Part shown: positions 57,880 to 64,000 of the stretch, one piece after another | How the letters are laid out: each line of letters starts with the position of its first letter | How positions within the stretch are numbered: position 1 is the first letter of the stretch | Assembly: GCF_003260275.1 (NCBI RefSeq) | Contig: NZ_QJHB01000006.1 | Coordinates: 1-64,000 of the forward strand | Reading direction: 5' to 3' | Origin: Homoserinimonas sp. OAct 916 | GTDB taxonomy: Bacteria; Actinomycetota; Actinomycetes; Actinomycetales; Microbacteriaceae | DNA length: 64,000 bases | Position numbers and translations under genes: made by a program | The notes under the pieces: model-generated | Told to the model about the DNA's origin: nothing | The model's database searches: none | The model's input: only the letters and a program-made list of their open reading frames with translations

Positions 57880-58449
57880 ATGAGTAATACATATGGCAGC
57901 GGACGCCCCAACTCTCGTCACGACCACCACGAACACGGTTCCGGCCGGCCCGGCTCGCCACTGTGGGACATGGTCGAAAACGTGCGCTCCGAGTTCGAGC
58001 GACGGGTCGCCCCGCGAATGGGGCGTGGAGATGTCCGCGTGGCGATCCTCATGCTGCTTGCCGAAGAACCGATGCACGGCTACCAGATCATCCGTGAGAT
58101 CGAGAAGCGCAGCGATGGAGCCTGGAAGCCGAGCCCCGGCTCGGTCTACCCCACGCTGCAGCTGCTCGCGGACGAGGGCCTCATTCAGGCTGAGGAGGCT
58201 GGCGGAAGGAAGACCTACTCTCTCACGGAGAACGGCAGCGACGAGGTGAACACCAGCGATCCAGCTCCGTGGGAGACGACTGCGACCAGGGATACGGCAC
58301 GGTCAACGGTTCTGCCCAAGGCCGGAGCAAAGCTTGCCCAGGCGATCGTTCAAGTGGCCCGCGGGGGCACCGGCGAACAGGTTCATGAGGCGGTTGCCGT
58401 CATCGATGAGGCCCGTCGCACGTTGTACTCGATCTTGGCCAAAGACTGA
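57880..58449 (+). CDS. PadR-family transcriptional regulator
   Basis: A 189-residue regulator. A Gly/His/Arg-rich N-terminal extension (GSGRPNSRHDHHEHGSGRPG, residues about 5-24) precedes the winged helix: RGDVRVAILMLLAEEPMHGYQIIREIEKRSDGAWKPSPGSVYPTLQLLADEGLIQAEEAGGRKTYSLTENG. The C-terminal helices would dimerise. The His-rich tail may bind metal. It is followed 37 nt later by the UbiB-like kinase. ATG at 57880 has TGAGG 7 nt upstream. Confidence 0.92.
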   Translation: MSNTYGSGRPNSRHDHHEHGSGRPGSPLWDMVENVRSEFERRVAPRMGRGDVRVAILMLLAEEPMHGYQIIREIEKRSDGAWKPSPGSVYPTLQLLADEGLIQAEEAGGRKTYSLTENGSDEVNTSDPAPWETTATRDTARSTVLPKAGAKLAQAIVQVARGGTGEQVHEAVAVIDEARRTLYSILAKD

Positions 58450-58486
58450 TCGGCTGCCGCCCTCGCGGCGGTAGCATGGAGAATTA

Positions 58487-60187
58487 ATGACCACGCCCAG
58501 ACATCTGCGCGCCCGCTACCGGCGAATCCTCTTCTTTGCCTCCCGCCACATCGTTGTTGAGTGGTGGTTCGAACTGGTGTTGCCCCGCTTCGGACTGGGC
58601 GCCTTTGCGAGGCGAGGGCGCACCGAGCGGGCGCGGCGCATCGCACGGAGCTTTCACTCCCTGGCGATCGAGTTGCGTGGTCTCATGATCAAGGTCGGCC
58701 AGTTCATGTCGTCCAGGATGGACGTGCTTCCACCCGAGATAACCAGCGAACTCGAAGGACTCCAGGACGAGGTGCCGGCCGTCGAGTTCCCTGAGCTTCG
58801 CGATCTTGCTGAATCCGATCTCGGAATGTCGTTGAATCGGGCATACGCGTTCTTTGACCCGGTTCCGCTTGCCGCCGCATCGTTCGGCCAGGTGCACCGT
58901 GCGAGACTTTTGCCCGTCGACTCCTCCGAGGTGGACTTCGAGGATGTCGTGGTGAAGGTGCAACGACCGGGAATCGACGAAATCGTCAGGGTGGATCTCG
59001 CAGCCCTGCGCAAGATTGCCGGCTGGCTCAACCGGGTGAAGTTCATCTCGCGTCGGGTGCACCTGCCCTCACTCCTGGAAGAATTCGCGGTGATCAGCCT
59101 GCTGGAGCTCGACTATCTCCATGAGGGTGCGAATGCCGAACACTTCACCGAGAACTTCAGAGACGATCCCAGCGTGCACACTCCGGCAGTCGTCTGGGAA
59201 CGCACCACGCGGCGAGTTCTCACCCTCTCCGACGTGACGGCGATCAAGGTGAACGACCGTCATGCACTCGAGGCGGCCGGAATAGACCCGGCAGCTGTCG
59301 CCGACGAATTGGCGAGAACCATGTTCGACCAGCTCTTCATTCATGGGTTCTTCCACGCAGACCCCCATCCCGGAAACATTTTCGTGACGTCGGCGGCTGA
59401 CGACCGGGCAGACGCCGTCACGCCTGCGTGGAAACTCACGTTCGTCGACTTCGGCATGATGGGCGAAGTTCCCGACACCCTGCGAGCCGGCCTGCAACGG
59501 CTCATCATCGCGGTCGCATCGCGTGATGCGAAGGGGTTGGTCGGCAGTATCCGTGACATGGGCATGTTGTTGCCGTCTGCTGAAAGCGCTCCGCTCGAGC
59601 GCGCGATGAGCGAACTCTTCGACCGTTTCGGCGGCATGGGTTTCGCCGAACTTCAGAAGGTCGACCCACGCGAGTTCAAAGACTTCGCGGACAAGTTCGG
59701 GGACATCGTGCGCACGATGCCCTTTCAGCTTCCCGAGAACTTCCTGCTCATCATTCGCGCGGTCTCGGTCACGTCTGGGGTGTGCAGCGGACTCAACCCC
59801 GCGTTCAACGTCTGGACCGCCATCGAGCCATACGCGAAGCAGCTCACGCGCGACGGGGGTTCAGGAACTGTGCGGGCGCTGACACAGCAGGCCATCACCA
59901 CCGCCGGCCTCATCGCCCGCCTGCCTCAGCAACTGGACGATCTCATCACAGTGATGCAACGCGGACAACTTGCTGTGGAGACCCCGAGCGTTGATCGGCG
60001 ACTGCGGGCGATCGAACAGATCGCCCGGCGAGTGGTCTCCGCGATCATCTTCGCCGGTCTCCTGCTCGGAGGAATCCTTCTCAGGCAGACCGACCCTGTC
60101 GTGGGAGTGATACTCATCGCAGCCTCTGTACTCCCCCTCCTCCATGCGGTGTTTGCAGGAATAACATCCCGGGGCCGAAGAGGCTGA
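58487..60187 (+). CDS. UbiB/AarF (ADCK)-family atypical kinase
   Basis: A 566-residue protein with the UbiB signature: KVGQFMSSRMDVLPPEITSELEGLQDEVP (KxGQ motif), PLAAASFGQVHRARL (Ala-rich loop), VVVKVQRPGI, FFHADPHPGNIFV (catalytic loop) and FVDFGMMGEVP (DFG). Two C-terminal membrane helices (VVSAIIFAGLLLGGIL, VVGVILIAASVLPLLHAV). In bacteria such ATPases support quinone biosynthesis or lipid handling. GGAG precedes the ATG. Confidence 0.93.
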   Translation: MTTPRHLRARYRRILFFASRHIVVEWWFELVLPRFGLGAFARRGRTERARRIARSFHSLAIELRGLMIKVGQFMSSRMDVLPPEITSELEGLQDEVPAVEFPELRDLAESDLGMSLNRAYAFFDPVPLAAASFGQVHRARLLPVDSSEVDFEDVVVKVQRPGIDEIVRVDLAALRKIAGWLNRVKFISRRVHLPSLLEEFAVISLLELDYLHEGANAEHFTENFRDDPSVHTPAVVWERTTRRVLTLSDVTAIKVNDRHALEAAGIDPAAVADELARTMFDQLFIHGFFHADPHPGNIFVTSAADDRADAVTPAWKLTFVDFGMMGEVPDTLRAGLQRLIIAVASRDAKGLVGSIRDMGMLLPSAESAPLERAMSELFDRFGGMGFAELQKVDPREFKDFADKFGDIVRTMPFQLPENFLLIIRAVSVTSGVCSGLNPAFNVWTAIEPYAKQLTRDGGSGTVRALTQQAITTAGLIARLPQQLDDLITVMQRGQLAVETPSVDRRLRAIEQIARRVVSAIIFAGLLLGGILLRQTDPVVGVILIAASVLPLLHAVFAGITSRGRRG

Positions 60188-60335
60188 GCATCTGCTTCTT
60201 CAGCGGTAGTCCGATATCCGCTTCTGGGATGCATCGTCTGAGATGCCCCCAGCATTCGGGCCGCGAACCTTCGGTGGCCTTGGGGTCGTAAGCGTCGGCG
60301 AGTTGGCAGGCCGTCCTTTCTGGCTTCCCGGCGGC

Positions 60336-61592
60336 TCAGCCGAGGATGGCCTCCCGGTTCGCCCATCGCCACGCGTCGTCGGGACCGGTGATCTCTTCGG
60401 TCGCCTCCACGGGTACGGTGAAGCTCTGATCCCCCACAGTGAAGGCCAACTCCCCCACCGTCTGCCCCGCCTGCACGGTCTGGATCGGATCGACGGTGAT
60501 CGACTGGGTGACATTCTCCGCAGAATAGACGAGCACCGACGCACCGGAGGATGCGACAAGGGTGCTCGTCTGTCCCCACGCGGTGGTGAATTCACCCACG
60601 CGCTCACCGGCGGTGGCCAGGGTCACCTCGTGGTAGCCGGCCTTGGTCGAGTCCAGCAATGCCAGAATGTCGTCGTTCAACTGGGGGTGGGTGTCGCCGC
60701 CGAGCATCACCCCGACCACCGTGATCACAGTGCCAGAAATCGTGAACTCCGCTGAGAACAGCAGGCAGGCGCCGGCTTCGTCGGTGGTGCCGGTCTTGAG
60801 ACCGGTGACACCGTCGGTGCCGATCAGCTTGTTCGTGTTCTCTATTGTGCCGATATAAGGAAGGTCCGTCTCGCTCGTGGCGGTGATCGCTGCGACCGTC
60901 GGGTTGGCGAGAGCGAGTTCCCCGAGCTTGACCAGGTCGGCGGTGCTACTGATGGAATCGGGTGAGATACCGCTGGAGTCGGCCACAGACGTCGAGTTCA
61001 GCCCGTGTTTCTCAAGCCACGTGGCCGCTGCTTTCAGATATGCGTCCATCGAGCCGAACGCCCAGTTGACCAGGGACACGCTGTAGTTGTTGGCCGATTC
61101 AATCAACATGGCCTCGAGCGTCTGACGTTCAGTGAGCTCCAGACCGTCGGCGACTGGTGCGACCGAACCATTCTCGGCGATCGCGTCGTAGTAGATGTCG
61201 ACGTCGGCGTCGGTGAACGTCAGGGTTGGGCCGGCTTCGTCTGCGGCGAGCGGCTTCTCGTCGAGCACGACCAACGCCGTGATCACCTTGGTGATACTCG
61301 CGATCGGTACACTCTCGGTCTCACCATGGATCCCCAGCAACCCGGGCCTCCCCACTTCGGCGATGGCCCCGGAGCCGTTTGACGGCCAAACGAGTTGGGC
61401 CTCCACGGGTTGCGGCACGGTAATCGGTGTCAGGGTGGCCGCGGTGGCGGGGATCGGCCCGTTCAAAAGCATGCCGGCGTACACGCCGAACGCGGCTGCG
61501 GCTACAACGCCCGCGAGCAGGAGTGCCGCGATGAAACGCCGGCGACGATAGATGCGCCTCTGCCGGGCCCGGGAGTGGCGAGGAGTCGACAT
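60336..61592 (-). CDS. D-alanyl-D-alanine carboxypeptidase (serine type)
   Basis: A 418-residue exported enzyme of the low-molecular-weight penicillin-binding group. Basic N-terminus and membrane anchor (RFIAALLLAGVVAAAAFGVYAGML), then the active-site motifs SITK (ASITKV), SAN (ESANNYS) and KTG (GLKTGTTDEAG). A C-terminal beta domain follows. It trims the terminal D-Ala of peptidoglycan stems. It starts 4 nt after the TrmH gene, so is probably cotranscribed; a TACAGT box 6 nt before its ATG could give a separate leaderless transcript. Confidence 0.93.
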   Translation of the reverse strand: MSTPRHSRARQRRIYRRRRFIAALLLAGVVAAAAFGVYAGMLLNGPIPATAATLTPITVPQPVEAQLVWPSNGSGAIAEVGRPGLLGIHGETESVPIASITKVITALVVLDEKPLAADEAGPTLTFTDADVDIYYDAIAENGSVAPVADGLELTERQTLEAMLIESANNYSVSLVNWAFGSMDAYLKAAATWLEKHGLNSTSVADSSGISPDSISSTADLVKLGELALANPTVAAITATSETDLPYIGTIENTNKLIGTDGVTGLKTGTTDEAGACLLFSAEFTISGTVITVVGVMLGGDTHPQLNDDILALLDSTKAGYHEVTLATAGERVGEFTTAWGQTSTLVASSGASVLVYSAENVTQSITVDPIQTVQAGQTVGELAFTVGDQSFTVPVEATEEITGPDDAWRWANREAILG

Positions 61593-61596
61593 CACG

Positions 61597-62412
61597 CTAC
61601 TGTAGCCTCGCGTTCTCGAGCGCCCAGAGGGCCACAGCGCTGGCCGCGGCGACATTCAGTGAATTCACCCCGTGCAGCATCGGGATCATCACCTCGGTGT
61701 CTGCTGCGGCCAACGCCCGCGAGCTCAGACCATCGCCCTCGGTTCCCATCACCAGCGCCACTTTTTCAGGCCGGTTGGCCGCGAAGTCCGCCAGCGAAAC
61801 AGCGTCGTCGCTGAGGGCGAGGGCGGCCAGGTGAAAACCGGCCTGCTTGAGCGCCGGCAGCGCCTCGTCCCACTCCTCCATCCGGGTCCACGGCACCTGG
61901 AAGACGGTGCCCATGCTCACCCGTACGCTGCGGCGGTAGAGCGGGTCGGCGCAACGAGGGCTGATCAGCACTGCGTCGGCGCCGAGCCCGGCCACTGAGC
62001 GGAAGATCGCACCCACGTTGGTGTGATCGACCACATCTTCCAGGACGACGATCGTGCTGGCGTCTCGCACAAGTTCGGCCACAGGAGCCAGCGGCGGCCG
62101 ATGCATGGCCGCCAGCGCACCTCGGTGCAGGTTGAACCCTGTGAGCGACTCAAGAAGTTCAGGTTCACCGGTGAAGACGGTGATCTCCGGGTAATCCCGA
62201 AACAGTTCGGCCATACGCGGTAGCCAGCGCTCCAGAACCAGCACTGAACGGGGGCGGTGCCCGGCAGCCAGGGCGCGGCCGATCACCTTCGGCGACTCGG
62301 CAATATACAGGCCGCCCTCCGGCTCGCTGACGCGACGCAGGGCCACATCGGTGAGCCGGGAATAGTCGGAGATCTCCGGCTGGTCACGGTCGGTGACGGT
62401 GATGACGCGCAT
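61597..62412 (-). CDS. TrmH/SpoU-family RNA 2'-O-methyltransferase
   Basis: A 271-residue SPOUT enzyme: N-terminal substrate-binding part (LYIAESPKVIGRALAAG), then the knotted domain with motif 1 VLEDVVDHTNVGAIFRSVAG, motif 2 ALVMGTEGDGLSSRAL and motif 3 IPMLHGVNSLNVAAASAVAL. It methylates ribose in tRNA or rRNA; the site cannot be told. The ATG at 62412 has GGAAGGG upstream. Operon with the downstream carboxypeptidase. Confidence 0.93.
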   Translation of the reverse strand: MRVITVTDRDQPEISDYSRLTDVALRRVSEPEGGLYIAESPKVIGRALAAGHRPRSVLVLERWLPRMAELFRDYPEITVFTGEPELLESLTGFNLHRGALAAMHRPPLAPVAELVRDASTIVVLEDVVDHTNVGAIFRSVAGLGADAVLISPRCADPLYRRSVRVSMGTVFQVPWTRMEEWDEALPALKQAGFHLAALALSDDAVSLADFAANRPEKVALVMGTEGDGLSSRALAAADTEVMIPMLHGVNSLNVAAASAVALWALENARLQ

Positions 62413-62590
62413 GAGGCCCTTCCACGTGAGACAACCCGGTCGGGCCGCCATGAAACAATATCCGGTACCGGTGCGTTGTAGCTGGAGGTGGGCGTACGTC
62501 GCGCCAACGATTGTGCCACAGTTCGGCCATGATTCTGCCGAACTTCCGCCACGGTTCTGCCAAACTCAGTAGTAGCAGGAATGGGATCTG

Positions 62591-63508
62591 ATGAACTCGT
62601 CCGTCTCGGACAGGATGGCCGTTGATGCCATTCGTGGCGACGCGCCTCTCGATGCAGATCTGGTCCAGGCGGCTGCTGAGATCATGGCGCGAGGCCGCAC
62701 CGTCGTCGTCACCGGAGCCGGCATCAGCACCGACTCCGGAATCCCCGACTATCGCGGCGCCGGCTCCACCCCGCGCACGCCGATGACGTTTCAGGAGTTC
62801 CTCGCCGACCCGGCCAACCGCCGCCGTTACTGGGCTGGCAGTCATGCCGGCTGGCAGAGGTTCAACGGAAGCCTGCCGAACTCTGGACATCGAGTTCTGG
62901 CGCGCCTGGAGAAGCGTGCGTTCGTCACCGGGGTGGTGACACAGAATGTCGATGGATTACACCAACGGGCTGGGTCGCATCACGTGGTAGAGGTGCACGG
63001 CAGCATGAACCGGGTGCGTTGCCTCGACTGCGGCCACGAGTTTCCGCGTGAGGAGATCGGGGCGCTGATCGATGCCGCGGTCGCCGGTGCTTCGCCGACG
63101 GCAAGGGGAACGGGAGGGAACCTGGCGCAGCCGGATGCCCACCGCCCGCTGGCACCCGACGGAGACGTCGACCAACCGCATGACGCCGACTTTCCCGTAC
63201 CTGATTGTCCACACTGCGGGGGCATGCTGAAGCCCGACGTCGTTTTCTTCGGTGAACTCATTCCCACGCCGACCTATCTTCGGGCCTCCACGCTGATCGG
63301 TCAATCCGATTCACTTCTGATCGCCGGTTCGTCCCTGGTCGTGAACTCGGGCATCAGGCTGCTCGAGCAGGCACGCCGCGCCGGCATGCCGGTGATCATC
63401 GTCAACCGGGGCGAAACCCGGGGCGACGATGCTGCGACGGTTAGGCTGGATGGTGGAACGTCCCAGATCCTGACCGCCATCGAGGCGAATCTGATCGGAC
63501 GGCTCTGA
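62591..63508 (+). CDS. Sirtuin (NAD-dependent protein deacylase)
   Basis: A 305-residue SIR2-family enzyme: VVVTGAGISTDSGIPDYRG (NAD loop), VVTQNVDGLHQRAG, VVEVHGSMNRVRCLDC (catalytic His and first zinc pair), CPHCGGMLKPDVVFFGE (second zinc pair) and LLIAGSSLVVNSG. The segment between the zinc pairs is extended by about 40 residues (VAGASPTARGTGG ... DQPHDADF). It removes acyl groups from lysines using NAD. Two short repeats of TTCTGCC[GA]AAC lie just upstream. Confidence 0.95.
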   Translation: MNSSVSDRMAVDAIRGDAPLDADLVQAAAEIMARGRTVVVTGAGISTDSGIPDYRGAGSTPRTPMTFQEFLADPANRRRYWAGSHAGWQRFNGSLPNSGHRVLARLEKRAFVTGVVTQNVDGLHQRAGSHHVVEVHGSMNRVRCLDCGHEFPREEIGALIDAAVAGASPTARGTGGNLAQPDAHRPLAPDGDVDQPHDADFPVPDCPHCGGMLKPDVVFFGELIPTPTYLRASTLIGQSDSLLIAGSSLVVNSGIRLLEQARRAGMPVIIVNRGETRGDDAATVRLDGGTSQILTAIEANLIGRL

Positions 63509-63612
63509 CAGTTGCCGCACGGGCGCACTTGCGACCGTGGGTGCCGCGGTATCACTCCACCCCTGCGGGTTTGAGACAGAGAAGACTGGCGCCGCCAGAG
63601 AGGAATCCCCGA

Positions 63613-64000
63613 ATGACTACGCTTGTTCTGGTTCGCCACGGGCAGACGGATTGGAATCGTGAGCGACGCATCCAAGGGTTGACCGACATCCCCCTGAATG
63701 AGACCGGTAGGCAGCAGGCGCTCGATGCTGCAGGGAGGCTTCGAGGTCGCTCCTGGGACGGAGTGATCACCAGCCCGTTGTCTCGGGCACGTGACACGGC
63801 TCTGATCATCTCAGAACAGTTGTCGCTTCCCGCTCCTGTGTCGGTTGCCGAGATCTCCGAACGCAACTTCGGTGAGGGCGAGGGACTCACCGGGGAAGAG
63901 GTGCTGGAGCGCTTTCCGGACGGGGTGCTGATCCCCGGACGGGAGACGCGCGCGCAGGTCGCTGCGAGGGTGACCCCGGCGCTTGCCGAGCTCGCCGCGA
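63613..64000 (+). CDS. Histidine phosphatase (phosphoglycerate-mutase-like), partial
   Basis: The frame runs off the right edge after 129 residues. It starts MTTLVLVRHGQTDWNRERRIQG (RHG active-site motif with the nucleophile His), then DIPLNETGRQQA and TSPLSRARDTA, and ERNFGEGEG with the acid. The family includes cofactor-dependent phosphoglycerate mutases and broad phosphatases; the missing C-terminal His region prevents assignment. Confidence 0.9.
   Translation, partial: MTTLVLVRHGQTDWNRERRIQGLTDIPLNETGRQQALDAAGRLRGRSWDGVITSPLSRARDTALIISEQLSLPAPVSVAEISERNFGEGEGLTGEEVLERFPDGVLIPGRETRAQVAARVTPALAELAA

Noticed and set aside
61593-61604. TACAGT box 6 nt before the D,D-carboxypeptidase start as an independent promoter
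   Set aside because: It lies within the last codons and stop of the TrmH gene, which ends 4 nt before the start, so simple cotranscription explains expression; not counted as a leaderless site.
1-64000. CRISPR arrays, tRNA or rRNA genes
   Set aside because: The tandem repeats at 2636-2707 and 48248-48355 have no unique spacers; no cloverleaf or rRNA-like sequence was recognised.

Overview
The window is GC-rich DNA from an actinobacterium. CarD, a MarP-type membrane protease, mycofactocin genes, DUF7882 and DUF5997 proteins, and many genes with a -10 box directly in front of the start codon all point to Actinomycetota, and I infer the family Microbacteriaceae. There is no rRNA, tRNA or CRISPR. 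The only mobile element seen is an IS481-type transposase running off the left edge.

Layout. 0-3 kb: the IS end, then a minus-strand operon for a split b6-type cytochrome b, preceded by an 18-bp tandem repeat. 3-6 kb: an ECF42-type sigma factor with DGPF/YciI proteins, one internally deleted, and three matching promoter-like sites (TGTCCT-N17-CGTCG) that probably form its regulon. 6-14 kb: accessory genes (an EcsC-like protein with calcium-loop repeats, a minimal zincin, catechol 2,3-dioxygenase, a truncated patatin, a secreted SGNH esterase, a type-B carboxylesterase, a cupin) among decayed gene fragments. 14.5-17 kb: glutamate decarboxylase, DUF2834 and DUF302 genes with a CsoR-like operator.

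17-28 kb is a mycofactocin (MFT) redox island: mftG and mftR on the minus strand; two MFT-coupled SDRs, a MoxR-type AAA ATPase, a VWA protein, a third SDR, mftD and mftF on the plus strand; and a fourth SDR behind its own copy of the palindrome GGCACTGAGTGCC, which also sits just upstream of mftR. The precursor (mftA), chaperone (mftB), radical SAM enzyme (mftC) and peptidase (mftE) are absent here, so the pathway is split or completed elsewhere. 28-31 kb is a tightly overlapping four-gene operon (acyl-CoA dehydrogenase-like, PIG-L deacetylase, methyltransferase, glycosyltransferase) of unknown product.

31-46 kb: DUF2254, tandem DUF7882, DoxX, a lipoprotein, a second ECF-type sigma factor with two tandem paralogous membrane proteins, small conserved proteins, then a YhgE/Pip permease-like protein behind an MMPL transporter carrying a C-terminal P-loop ATPase domain. 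46-64 kb is mostly housekeeping: carD, marP (its 3' end duplicated as six 18-bp repeats), a HAD protein, a DUF5997/LysR-like pair, a 2OG-Fe(II) oxygenase, kynureninase, a cold-shock gene with a hairpin over its ribosome-binding site, a trans-sulfuration enzyme, a DEAD helicase, PadR, a UbiB kinase, a D,D-carboxypeptidase, a TrmH methyltransferase, a sirtuin and a histidine phosphatase cut by the right edge.

Domain calls rest on motifs read by eye; no database search was run.
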